From JAJDAH01 sp964487605 (lineage in GTDB: Bacteria; Myxococcota_A; Polyangia; Polyangiales; Polyangiaceae), in assembly GCA_964487605.1 (NCBI GenBank), contig CAZARU010000007.1, positions 1 to 64,000 of the forward strand: a stretch of 64,000 nucleotides of DNA, given 5' to 3'. The position numbers and the translations under genes were made by a program. A model generated the notes under the pieces. That model was not told the DNA's origin. It made no database searches and saw only the letters and a list, made by a program, of their open reading frames with translations. The first letter of the stretch is position 1. Each line of letters starts with the position of its first letter. Shown here one piece after another: positions 51,745 through 60,012 of the stretch.

Positions 51745-53811
51745 ATGAGGAGGCTCGCTTCAGCGGCGCTCGCGCTCGCCCTTCTCTCGCCGTGCCCGGC
51801 GCTCGCCGAGCTCACGGCGTCCGAGAAGGCCCAGGTCAAGGCGTTCGTTCAAGGAGGAGAGGTGTCCACGGCCGGGAGGATCCGCGCCCTGGTGGCCCGA
51901 CCGGACCTGAGCCCCGAGGAGGCTGCCGAGCCGCTTTCGGCGGGCTACTCGGCTGCGCCCTTCGACGCCGCCCGAGCCGAGCTCACCCGCGCGCTCCTCT
52001 ACGGCCCGGGATCGATCGCCGCGCGAAATGCCCTGGTCGGGCCGCTCGTGCGCGCGCTCCTGGCTCGGGCGACGCACCTCATGGCGCGCCTCCCGCCGGC
52101 GACGAGTGCCCTGGAATCCAGCGATGCGCGAGCCATCGGGGACGAGATCGTCCGGATCCACCGGTTCGTGACCGATCACGTCGCCAACGCCGGCGCGCCC
52201 CCACCGGATGGACACGACGGGTCGATCGCCATTCGTGACGACGCTCTGCGCGCTGCGGCGACCGCCTACGCTCGGCACATCGAGGAGCACGCGAAGTGGC
52301 TCCGCCACGAGGACGGCGCGTCCGGCGCGCTGCTCCCGGTCAGGGCGCAGGCCCATCTCGCGCTGGTGGATCTCTCACGCGGCATCGTCGCCCGAAACGA
52401 GACGGCCGGCGCGCTGGGGCTGACCGGCGCACGCCGCGGCCTGTTCGAGCGCCACGGAGCGCTCCTGGAAGACGGAGGCGCCGCGTCGGAGGCGCGCGTC
52501 GCGAGCGCCGTGGCGCTCATCGAGAGCGCACCGCTGGCGACGGGCGGTACGAGCCTGTGGATCGTGCGCAAGCGGCCGGCGGGTGGCGTCGGCGGTCGCG
52601 GGGGCGTGGCGCGTGCCAGGACGCTCCTCACCGATTCACCTCCGCTCGTTGCCGCGGATCGCTTCTGGCCGAGCGACGTGGTGCCTGCGACCCCGGACGC
52701 GCAGCTGCTGGCCGTCGCGGACGCCGTCGCGTGGCGCGTCGCGTCGGCGGCGTTCGCGCGCCGACCCGCGTTGCGCGGTAGGGCCGAGGCCGCGGCGCGC
52801 CGCGCCGAGTCCGGTGGGGGCGCCGCGTACCTGGCTCACGACGCGGTCCTCGCCCAGATCTCTCCGCCCATCTCCGACACCACCGGTCTCATCGGCGCTT
52901 CAGCGGAGCTCCTCGCCTCCGGCGCCGTGGGTCGCGTTCTCGTGGATGCGCCGCGAGCCGCAGACGTCGCCCTCGCGCGCAGTCTCGCGGGCAACCGCGG
53001 CCCGCTCGATCAGCTCGTCCTCGCGTTCGAGCTGCTCGCCGCGGTCTCGTCGGATCCTTCGGCGCTCGTCGTCGGTCGAACCGAGCCGGACGGCCGCATC
53101 ACCCGGGTCGAGGTCCAGCTCGAGCTCGACGGGGATCGACTGAAACGGTTCGTCCTGGACGGCCGCACGGTGGACGTCGCCGTGGGTCCCGACGGAGGCG
53201 TCGCGAGTGCCACCGTCGATGGTGCGCCCCCCAAGCTCTCGGGCTTGCGCAGCGTGAAGATCGTCACGAGCGCGGGAGAGCGCTGGGTGCTGGCCGGTGC
53301 GGAGCTGGAGCGGCTGTCGGGTGATCCCCGCGGCGTCGTCATCGACGGCGCTCGATTTCGCATGACCGCACCCGAGAAGAGCGGCGGGTTCGACGCGGTG
53401 GCGACGGGACCCGCCGGGCAACCCGGTGCGTCGGTCTCCGCACGGCTCGTCGTGCAGGGCCAGGGCGGCGGCCTGCTGCTGAACGCGTCGCAGGGACCCG
53501 CCAGCTACCGCGCCGTTGCGTTGCTCGTCGGCGCCACGCCGGCCCAGGCCCACCTGGTCATGGTGGACGGCCAGGGCAAGGCGTTCGAGCTCGCTCCGCC
53601 GGTGAGCCTGCCGCCGGCGGCAGCAGTGGGCTACGCGGTGACGCTCTCCGCCACCGACACGGAGGTCGTGGCGCAGGTGGACCAGGTGAAGCTCTCGGCC
53701 AAGCTGGGCGAGCCGCTGGGCATGGGGCGCGCCGGGCTCACCGTGCGCGCGCAGGGAACCGTCGAGGTGGCCGATCTGGTCGTCGGCGCGCCGAAGGCCA
53801 AGAAGAAATGA
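51745..53811 (+). CDS. Exported protein of unknown function
   Basis: 688 residues. A clean signal peptide (LASAALALALLSPCPALA) is cut near residue 21. The first half is alpha-helical and Arg/Ala-rich; the second half is beta-rich with a fold resembling a laminin G or concanavalin-like domain (GGLLLNASQGPASYRAVALL, VAVGPDGG). No catalytic motif is visible. Its stop overlaps the start of the B12-binding gene (ATGA at 53808-53811), although the two proteins would work in different compartments. Confidence 0.8.
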   Translation: MRRLASAALALALLSPCPALAELTASEKAQVKAFVQGGEVSTAGRIRALVARPDLSPEEAAEPLSAGYSAAPFDAARAELTRALLYGPGSIAARNALVGPLVRALLARATHLMARLPPATSALESSDARAIGDEIVRIHRFVTDHVANAGAPPPDGHDGSIAIRDDALRAAATAYARHIEEHAKWLRHEDGASGALLPVRAQAHLALVDLSRGIVARNETAGALGLTGARRGLFERHGALLEDGGAASEARVASAVALIESAPLATGGTSLWIVRKRPAGGVGGRGGVARARTLLTDSPPLVAADRFWPSDVVPATPDAQLLAVADAVAWRVASAAFARRPALRGRAEAAARRAESGGGAAYLAHDAVLAQISPPISDTTGLIGASAELLASGAVGRVLVDAPRAADVALARSLAGNRGPLDQLVLAFELLAAVSSDPSALVVGRTEPDGRITRVEVQLELDGDRLKRFVLDGRTVDVAVGPDGGVASATVDGAPPKLSGLRSVKIVTSAGERWVLAGAELERLSGDPRGVVIDGARFRMTAPEKSGGFDAVATGPAGQPGASVSARLVVQGQGGGLLLNASQGPASYRAVALLVGATPAQAHLVMVDGQGKAFELAPPVSLPPAAAVGYAVTLSATDTEVVAQVDQVKLSAKLGEPLGMGRAGLTVRAQGTVEVADLVVGAPKAKKK

Positions 53812-54215
53812 GCGGTGGGCGAGTCCGGATCCTCGTCGCGAAGCCGGGCCTGGACGGCCACGACCGCGGCGCCAAGGTCGTGGCGCGGGCGCTGCGCGAC
53901 GCTGGGTTCGAGGTCGTCTACACGGGGTTGCACCAGACGCCGGAGATGATCGCGAGCGCGGCGGTGCAGGAGGACGTCGACGCGGTCGGCCTGTCCATCA
54001 TGAGCGGCGCGCACAACACGCTCGTCCCCGCCGTCATCGACGCACTGCGTGCCCGCGGGGCGGAGGACGTGGCCGTGTTCGGCGGTGGCATCGTTCCCGA
54101 CGACGACCTCGAGCGCCTGATGAGCGTGGGTGTCCGGAAGGTGTTCAAGCCCGGGACGTCGCTCGACGACATCGTCGGCTGGGTGCGCGACAACGTTCCG
54201 CCCAGAGCCGGCTGA
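53808..54215 (+). CDS. Stand-alone cobalamin-binding domain protein
   Basis: 135 residues, the typical size of one B12-binding domain. It has KPGLDGHDRGAKVVARALRD, containing the D-x-H-x2-G signature that binds cobalamin in the base-off/His-on mode, and SIMSGAHNTL and VFGGGIVPDDD for the nucleotide loop, as in the C-terminal part or small subunit of methylmalonyl-CoA mutase. The large catalytic subunit is not in the window. It may pair with a mutase encoded elsewhere. Confidence 0.88.
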   Translation: MSGGRVRILVAKPGLDGHDRGAKVVARALRDAGFEVVYTGLHQTPEMIASAAVQEDVDAVGLSIMSGAHNTLVPAVIDALRARGAEDVAVFGGGIVPDDDLERLMSVGVRKVFKPGTSLDDIVGWVRDNVPPRAG

Positions 54216-54341
54216 CCGCGTCCGCGTCCACGCGGACACGCGACGCGAACCCTTGCCCACGGCCGTCCGAGGGGCCAAACGGCCAAGCCCGTGAAATCAC
54301 ACGAGGTGGGTCGCGGCACGCGACTTGGAGTACTGGGGCGC

Positions 54342-54452
54342 ATGTCGCTCCTCGCCTTCGCCGCCATGCTGCCCCCCGCCCTCGCGGGCCTGCTCGTTGC
54401 CGCCACGCTCCGACTGGGGCGCACCACGCTCCGTTCCCCGTCCCGGCACTGA
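54342..54452 (+). CDS. Possible 36-residue hydrophobic peptide
   Basis: ATG 54342 to TGA 54450-54452. MSLLAFAAMLPPALAGLL begins a hydrophobic segment long enough for one membrane helix, followed by a basic tail (RLGRTTLRSPSRH). TTGGAG lies 11 bases upstream. Short proteins like this can be real or chance; there is no conservation evidence. Confidence 0.3.
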   Translation: MSLLAFAAMLPPALAGLLVAATLRLGRTTLRSPSRH

Positions 54453-54514
54453 ACTCGCGTGCATGTAGGGCGCCGCGCCCGGGATTTCACCGGGCAGCTC
54501 GCCGCGGCGAACAG

Positions 54515-54544
54515 TTGACACCTCCGGGCCTGCCCCCGTAGGTT
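54515..54544 (+). promoter_or_regulatory. Promoter of the dcw operon
   Basis: TTGACA (54515-54520), an 18-base spacer, TAGGTT (54539-54544). The start would be near 54551, just before the MraZ boxes. Confidence 0.6.
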
Positions 54545-54555
54545 CGGCCGGCTGA

Positions 54556-54580
54556 GTGGGATGAAGTGGGATCAAGTGGA
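54556..54580 (+). promoter_or_regulatory. MraZ binding repeats
   Basis: Three direct repeats GTGGG, GTGGG and GTGGA at 54556, 54566 and 54576, exactly 10 bases apart. MraZ of other bacteria binds TGGG-type repeats with this period upstream of its own gene. Confidence 0.75.
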
Positions 54581-54604
54581 TCCACGTCCCAGCCAGAGCT
54601 GGTC

Positions 54605-55054
54605 ATGTTTCGAGGCCAACACGTCCACACCATCGACGCGAAGGGGCGGATCAGCGTCCCTGCGAGGTTCCGGGAGCGGATCCCGGCGGACGACGGCACG
54701 GCACGCGTGGTGCTCACGCCCGATCCTTTCGGAGATCCCTGCCTTCATCTGTACCCCATGAGTGCCTGGGAGGAGATCGAGCGCAAGATTTCCGCCTTTC
54801 CGGGGTTCCAGAAGCACGCGGTGCGCTTCCGGCGCAGGTTCGTCGCCCACGCGGAGGAGTGCGAGATCGATCGCGCGGGCAGGCTGCTCGTGCCGGCGCA
54901 CCTGCGCGATCGCGCCAGGCTGGAGAAGGACGTGCTCTGGGCCGGCGCGATCACCAAGATCGAGCTCTGGTCGAAGGACCTGTGGGACACCGGTGCGGCG
55001 CTGTCTCCGGACGAGGAAGACGCCTACCGCGAAGCCGTCTCGGAGTGGATATGA
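54605..55054 (+). CDS. mraZ: Transcriptional regulator MraZ
   Basis: 149 residues with two AbrB-like SpoVT domains; the repeated D-x-x-GR motif is seen in TIDAKGRISVP and EIDRAGRLLVP. MraZ is a ring-shaped DNA-binding protein that regulates the dcw operon. ATG 54605 is preferred over an earlier in-frame ATG because MFRGQHVHTIDAKGR is the family start and the earlier one would lie in the operator. The TGA overlaps the rsmH start (ATGA). Confidence 0.95.
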   Translation: MFRGQHVHTIDAKGRISVPARFRERIPADDGTARVVLTPDPFGDPCLHLYPMSAWEEIERKISAFPGFQKHAVRFRRRFVAHAEECEIDRAGRLLVPAHLRDRARLEKDVLWAGAITKIELWSKDLWDTGAALSPDEEDAYREAVSEWI

Positions 55055-56004
55055 CGATGGCGGCCGTCCCGCTCGAGCCCGCGCCGTTCGAGCACCGCAC
55101 CGTCATGCCGTTCGAGGTGCTCCTCGGCCTCGACCCGGTGCCCGGCGGGTTCTACGTCGATGCCACGACGGGTGGCGGCGGGCACGCCGCGGCGCTGCTC
55201 GCCCACGAACCCCGGGCGCGCCTCCTGGCGCTGGACCGGGATCCGTCCGCGGTCGCCGCGGCCAGGGAGCGCCTCGCGGTCTTCGGCGATCGCGCGCAGG
55301 TCACCCAGGCGCGCTTCTCCGAGCTGCCGGAGGTGCTCTCGCGGCTCGGTGTTTCCACGGTCCACGGCGTGGTTGCGGATCTCGGCGTCAGCTCGATGCA
55401 GCTCGACGATGCGAGTCGCGGCATGAGCTTCCGCGCCCCCGGGCCCCTCGACATGCGCATGGACCCGGACCGGGGCGAGACCGCCCGGGAGCTCATCGAG
55501 CGCCTCGACCAGGACGAGCTCGCCAACGTCGTCTACGAACTCGGGGAGGAGCGGCGCTCGCGTCGCGTCGCCGCGTGCATCAAGCAGGCGCTCGAAGTGG
55601 GGGAGCTGGAGACGACGCTGGACCTCCGTCGTGCCGTGGTGCGCGCGGTCGGTCCCAGGAGAATCGGGGGGATCGATCCGGCGACGAGGACGTTCCAGGC
55701 GCTCCGGATGGCGGTCAACCGGGAACTGGACGAGCTCGCGGCGCTGCTGGCGCTCCTTCCCTCGGTGCTCGACGAGAAGGGCGCGGCGGTGCTCATCAGC
55801 TTCCACTCCCTGGAGGACCGCCTGGTGAAGCGCGCGTTCCTGCAGCAGGAGGTCTGGAAGCGGCTGACGAAGAAGCCGCTGCTCCCCCGCGACGACGAGC
55901 GCGCGCAGAACCCGCGCAGCCGAAGCGCGAAGCTGCGCGTCGCGCGCCTCAGGGAGCCCGACGAGGCGCCGAGCCCCGTGCCTCCGGACGGAGAGGAGTC
56001 ATGA
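55051..56004 (+). CDS. rsmH: 16S rRNA (cytosine1402-N4)-methyltransferase
   Basis: 317 residues. Motifs in order: HRTVMPFEVLLGL, YVDATTGGGGHA (SAM site), ADLGVSSMQLDDASRG, LDMRMD, IDPATRTFQALRMAVNREL and FHSLEDRLVKRAF. RsmH (MraW) methylates C1402 in the ribosomal P site; its gene sits in the dcw cluster in most bacteria. ATG 55051 overlaps the mraZ stop and its own stop overlaps ftsL. Confidence 0.96.
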   Translation: MTMAAVPLEPAPFEHRTVMPFEVLLGLDPVPGGFYVDATTGGGGHAAALLAHEPRARLLALDRDPSAVAAARERLAVFGDRAQVTQARFSELPEVLSRLGVSTVHGVVADLGVSSMQLDDASRGMSFRAPGPLDMRMDPDRGETARELIERLDQDELANVVYELGEERRSRRVAACIKQALEVGELETTLDLRRAVVRAVGPRRIGGIDPATRTFQALRMAVNRELDELAALLALLPSVLDEKGAAVLISFHSLEDRLVKRAFLQQEVWKRLTKKPLLPRDDERAQNPRSRSAKLRVARLREPDEAPSPVPPDGEES

Positions 56005-56360
56005 GCAGCGCGCGCGTGGCCCGGTCTCGACCGTTCATCGTCCTCTGGGTGCTGGCGGTGGTCGCCGGAACCGCCGCGTTCTCGGTCCACGTGGGAATGC
56101 GCACGCGCTCACTCGAGCTCGGCTACGAGCTGGGACGCGCTCACGCGCGCGTCGCCCGACTGCGCGAGGTGCGGCGGGTCCTCGAGCTGGAGGCCGAGAG
56201 CTACAAGACGCCCGAGCGTGTCGATCTCGTCGCGCGAACGCTGCTGGGCATGAGCGAGCCACCGCCGGAGCGAATCCTCTCGGCGGGGCCGGAGCCGGCG
56301 GACGACGAGGCGCCCGAGGGGGCTTCGCCGACGGTTCCGGCAGCGGGGGAGTCGCCGTGA
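56001..56360 (+). CDS. ftsL: Cell division protein FtsL-like
   Basis: 119 residues: short cytoplasmic tail, a membrane helix (PFIVLWVLAVVAGTAAFSVH, about 11-30), a coiled-coil stretch (SLELGYELGRAHARVARLRE) and an acidic, disordered tail. Sequence is divergent as in all FtsL proteins, but size, topology and location between rsmH and ftsI fit. FtsL works with FtsB and FtsQ to control septal synthesis. Starts and ends overlap neighbours by ATGA and GTGA. Confidence 0.85.
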   Translation: MSSARVARSRPFIVLWVLAVVAGTAAFSVHVGMRTRSLELGYELGRAHARVARLREVRRVLELEAESYKTPERVDLVARTLLGMSEPPPERILSAGPEPADDEAPEGASPTVPAAGESP

Positions 56361-58486
56361 AGGCGCGCGCGCCGAAGGCGAACGGGCACGGAGGCGCGGT
56401 GCCCGGCGACGCGGCGCCCGACCCGATCGATCGACGGCCGGCGATCCGCGTTCGCATGGGCCTCGTGTGCGGCGTCCTGAGCATGGGCCTCGGCGTGATC
56501 GTCTCGTCCGGCTGGTCCATCATGGTGGGCGACGGCGATGCCTGGCGCGAGGAGGCCGAGCTGCAGCGGCAGCGACGCCTCCACGTCCTGCCGAAGCGGG
56601 GCGCCATCTACGATCGCAACGGCACGGCGCTCGCCGTCACCGTGGAGGTCCCGAGCGCGAGCGTCGACGCGGTCGAGCTGCTCCGCAGGGTGCGCGGTCA
56701 GCAGGTTCCGGTCGTGGCCCGCGATGCGGCGAACCGCATCGCGCGCGCGCTCGACCTGGATCCCGCCGCCGTGGAGCGGAAGATCCTCGCCAAGCGACGC
56801 TTTGCCTGGCTCAAGCGGCGGATCACCGCGGAGGAGTCCTCCGCGCTGCGCGTCCTCATGCGCGGCGAGGACGGCGGCGAGCCGATCTCGGGGCTCGTCG
56901 TCGAGGGCGAGGGCCGCCGTTACTACCCGCGGCGGCAGGTGGCGGGACCGCTCCTCGGCTTCGTCGCGCCCGACGGCGAAGGCAAAGACGGCGTGGAGCT
57001 GACGCTGAACTCGCGACTGCAGGGAACGGTCGAACAGGTTCGCGGCATGCGCGATCGCTCCGGCAAGCTGATCTTCTCCCACGGGATGCAGGACGACCGC
57101 GCCCTGGCCGGCCACGACGTCTACCTCACGATCGATCAGGGGCTGCAGTTCGCCGCCGAACGCGAGCTGGCCGCGGCGGTGCAGACGTTCGAAGCCGTGG
57201 GCGGGTCGGTGATCATCGTGGAGCCGAACACGGGCGAGCTCCTCGCCATGGCGAGCTGGCCCGCCTACAACCCGAACGACTACTCAGAAAGCGCCGTCGA
57301 GGCCCGCCGCGATCGCGGGATCACCGACCAGTTCGAACCCGGCTCGACCATGAAGATCTTCACGGTCGCGCTCGGCCTCGCGGAGGGGGCCATCACGCCC
57401 ACACAGCGGATGTACTGCGAGAAGGGGGCAATGCGGGTGGACAACGTCACCATTCGCGACACCCACGCTTCGGAGTGGCTCTCGGTTTCCCAGGTGCTCT
57501 CGCAGTCGTCGAACATCTGCTCCGCCAAGATCGGGCTCAGCATGGGCGGCAGCAAGCTCTACGAGGGGCTCCGCCGCTTCGGCTTTGGGCTCTCGGCCGG
57601 GCTGCCGCTGCCCGGCGAGTCGTCCGGCGTGCTCCGTCCCCGCGGGCGCCCCTGGGTCCAGGTCGAGACGGCTGCGGCTGCTTTCGGACAGGGCATCGGT
57701 GTGACCAACCTCCAGCTCGCGATGGCGACGGCCGCCATCGCGAACGGCGGCAGGCTCATGGAGCCCATCATCGTCAAGAAGACGACGACGGCGTCCGGTG
57801 AGATCGTCGATACCGCGTCGCCCAAGGTCCGTCATCAGGTCGTGCCGGTCCACATCGCGCGGACGCTGTCGGAGATGCTCGTCGGTGTCACCGAGGGCGA
57901 GGGGACGGGCGTCGAGGCGGCCCTGAGCGGCTACGTCGTGGCCGGAAAGACCGCGACGGCCCAGAAGACGGACCCCGCGACGGGTCGCTACTCCCTGGAG
58001 AAGTACGTCGCGTCGTTCGTGGGCTACGTCCCGGCGAACAAGCCGCGCCTCGCTATCTCGATCGTGATCGACGAGCCCATGCTGGAGCACGCGGGCGGTG
58101 CGGTCGCCGCGCCCGTATTTCGGCGCCTCGCACGGACGGCGCTCGAGTACGTGGGGCTGACTCCCAAGGGAACCAAACCCGTGGACCTCGCCAGCCTGGC
58201 GCGCGAGCCGGACCCGGCCCACGCCGTGGGTCAGCTCCTGCGCGAGAACCGAGAGGCGTTGCCCTCGGTGCAGGAGCACGTGAAGGGGGCGGTGCTCGCA
58301 GGTGGGCAGGTGCGCGTGCCCGAGATCACCGGCTGGCCCGTCCGTGAAGCCGTGCGCAAGCTCATCGAGCTCGGCCTCACCCCGGAGGTCCGCGGCACCG
58401 GCCTCCTCGTTCGTCAGAATCCCGCACCGGGTGCGCCGCTCGGGAAGGGGGAACGCGTCGTGCTCGAGTTCGAGCCGGCGACGTGA
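56357..58486 (+). CDS. ftsI: Septal peptidoglycan transpeptidase FtsI (PBP3) with PASTA domain
   Basis: 709 residues from GTG 56357. Membrane helix (about 36-56), pedestal domain with RGAIYDRNGTALA, then the penicillin-binding domain: SxxK is PGSTMK (Ser330, Lys333), SxN is SSN (384-386), and the third motif is AGKTATAQ (531-533), KTA where KTG is nearly universal. A C-terminal PASTA domain (about 645-709) is present, which is more usual in Gram-positive PBPs but known in some Gram-negative groups. FtsI cross-links septal peptidoglycan with FtsW. GTGA overlaps on both sides. Confidence 0.94.
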   Translation: MKARAPKANGHGGAVPGDAAPDPIDRRPAIRVRMGLVCGVLSMGLGVIVSSGWSIMVGDGDAWREEAELQRQRRLHVLPKRGAIYDRNGTALAVTVEVPSASVDAVELLRRVRGQQVPVVARDAANRIARALDLDPAAVERKILAKRRFAWLKRRITAEESSALRVLMRGEDGGEPISGLVVEGEGRRYYPRRQVAGPLLGFVAPDGEGKDGVELTLNSRLQGTVEQVRGMRDRSGKLIFSHGMQDDRALAGHDVYLTIDQGLQFAAERELAAAVQTFEAVGGSVIIVEPNTGELLAMASWPAYNPNDYSESAVEARRDRGITDQFEPGSTMKIFTVALGLAEGAITPTQRMYCEKGAMRVDNVTIRDTHASEWLSVSQVLSQSSNICSAKIGLSMGGSKLYEGLRRFGFGLSAGLPLPGESSGVLRPRGRPWVQVETAAAAFGQGIGVTNLQLAMATAAIANGGRLMEPIIVKKTTTASGEIVDTASPKVRHQVVPVHIARTLSEMLVGVTEGEGTGVEAALSGYVVAGKTATAQKTDPATGRYSLEKYVASFVGYVPANKPRLAISIVIDEPMLEHAGGAVAAPVFRRLARTALEYVGLTPKGTKPVDLASLAREPDPAHAVGQLLRENREALPSVQEHVKGAVLAGGQVRVPEITGWPVREAVRKLIELGLTPEVRGTGLLVRQNPAPGAPLGKGERVVLEFEPAT

Positions 58487-60006
58487 CGGCGGCCCTCATG
58501 ACCGCTCTGTCCGCCGGTCGGTCCCTCGACGAGCTTGCCGGCGACCTGCGGCGGTTCGGCGCGGTGGTTCGTGGAGACGGCGCGGTTCGTGTGCGCGACG
58601 TCCAGCAGGACTCTCGGCGTGCGAGCGCGGGGGATCTCTTCGCCGCGCGAACCTCGGACCGCGAGCGCCTCGACGCCCACGTGCACGAGGCCATCGGGCG
58701 GGGCGCGTCCGCCATCCTCGCGGTGCCCGGGAGTGTGGGGCCGAGCGTGGGCGTTCCGGTGGTCGAGGTCGATGACGTCCGCCTTGCCCTCGGTTTCGCA
58801 GCGGAAGCCGTCCACGGACACCCCTCCCGCTCGCTCGAGGTCATCGGCGTCACCGGGACCAACGGCAAGACGACGGTCACCTGGCTCGCCGAGCAGGTCC
58901 TCGAGCGCATGGGGGCTCGGCCCGCGCGCCTCGGAACGCTCGGCTACTCGCTCGGCCAGGACCGCACGACGTCGCCGCTCACGACGCCGGAAGCGGACGA
59001 GGTGACCCGCTGGATGGCGCGCGCACGGGACGGCGGGGCGACACACTTCGCCATGGAGGTGTCGAGTCATGCGCTCGTACAGGCACGTGTCGAGGCGATC
59101 GCCTTCCGCGCCGCCATCTTCACGAACCTGACGCAGGATCACCTCGACTTCCACGGCGACATGGAGACGTACGGGCGCGCCAAGCGCCGCCTCTTCGTCG
59201 ATCTCTCCCCGGCGCTCGCCATCGTGAACGTCGACGATCCGTTCGGTGCGCGCCTCGCCGGCGAAGCGGCGGGGCGCGTCCTTCGCGTCGCGCGCTCGGA
59301 CGGAGAAGGCCGCCCGGACGTCTACGCCGAGAGCTTCGCCCTCGACGCCCGCGGCCTTCGCGCGCGCGTGCGGTCGCCCACCACGCAGGTGGACGTCGAC
59401 ACGCCGCTGGCCGGAGTCCACAACCTGGACAACGCGCTCGCCCTCCTCGCGCTCGTCGAAGCGCTGGGTCTGGACGTGGAGGCGGCGGCGCGAGCGCTCG
59501 GAAGCGTCACCGGGGCACCGGGGCGCCTCGAACGGTGCGACGGCCCCTCGGACGACGTCCTGGTTCTCGTCGACTACGCGCACACGCCCGACGCGCTCTC
59601 CCGCGCCCTCGACGCCTGCAGGAGGATGACCGAGAGGCGCGTCCTGTGCGTCTTCGGCTGTGGCGGCGATAGAGACCCCGACAAGCGACCGAAGATGGGC
59701 CGCGCGGTGGCGCGGGGCGCCGACCGCGCCATCGTGACCAACGACAACCCCCGCAGCGAAGATCCGGCCGCGATCGTCCGGGCCATCGAGGCGGGACTGC
59801 GCGACGGCGGCGCCGACTACGAGATCGTCCTCGACCGGGCCGCGGCGATCGATCTGGCCGTGAACGAGGCCGAGCGCGGGGACGTCGTGTTGATCGCCGG
59901 CAAGGGCCACGAGCCGTACCAGATTCTCGGGAGCCGCAGGGTCGACTTCGACGACCGAGTGGCGGCTCGTCGCGCGCTGCTCGCGCGACGCGGGCGAGCG
60001 GGCTGA
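58483..60006 (+). CDS. murE: UDP-MurNAc-tripeptide synthetase (meso-diaminopimelate-adding)
   Basis: 507 residues from GTG 58483 (ATG 58498 also possible). P-loop TGTNGKTT (124-131), the carbamylated Lys234 in GRAKRRLF, and the DNPR motif (421-424), which binds meso-diaminopimelate, so this bacterium uses DAP in its peptidoglycan. MurE adds the third residue to UDP-MurNAc-L-Ala-D-Glu. It overlaps ftsI by GTGA. Confidence 0.96.
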   Translation: MTAALMTALSAGRSLDELAGDLRRFGAVVRGDGAVRVRDVQQDSRRASAGDLFAARTSDRERLDAHVHEAIGRGASAILAVPGSVGPSVGVPVVEVDDVRLALGFAAEAVHGHPSRSLEVIGVTGTNGKTTVTWLAEQVLERMGARPARLGTLGYSLGQDRTTSPLTTPEADEVTRWMARARDGGATHFAMEVSSHALVQARVEAIAFRAAIFTNLTQDHLDFHGDMETYGRAKRRLFVDLSPALAIVNVDDPFGARLAGEAAGRVLRVARSDGEGRPDVYAESFALDARGLRARVRSPTTQVDVDTPLAGVHNLDNALALLALVEALGLDVEAAARALGSVTGAPGRLERCDGPSDDVLVLVDYAHTPDALSRALDACRRMTERRVLCVFGCGGDRDPDKRPKMGRAVARGADRAIVTNDNPRSEDPAAIVRAIEAGLRDGGADYEIVLDRAAAIDLAVNEAERGDVVLIAGKGHEPYQILGSRRVDFDDRVAARRALLARRGRAG

Positions 60007-60012
60007 AGCCGA

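Larger units (their letters stand above)
54216..54604 (+). other. Intergenic region before the dcw operon
   Basis: 389 bases between the B12-binding gene and mraZ. It holds a possible small ORF (54342-54452), the mraZ promoter (54515-54544) and the MraZ-type boxes (54556-54580). I see nothing else. Confidence 0.6.

Noticed and set aside
53600..53807. Cobalamin riboswitch ahead of the B12-binding gene
   Set aside because: The upstream DNA is coding and no B12-box-like element was seen.
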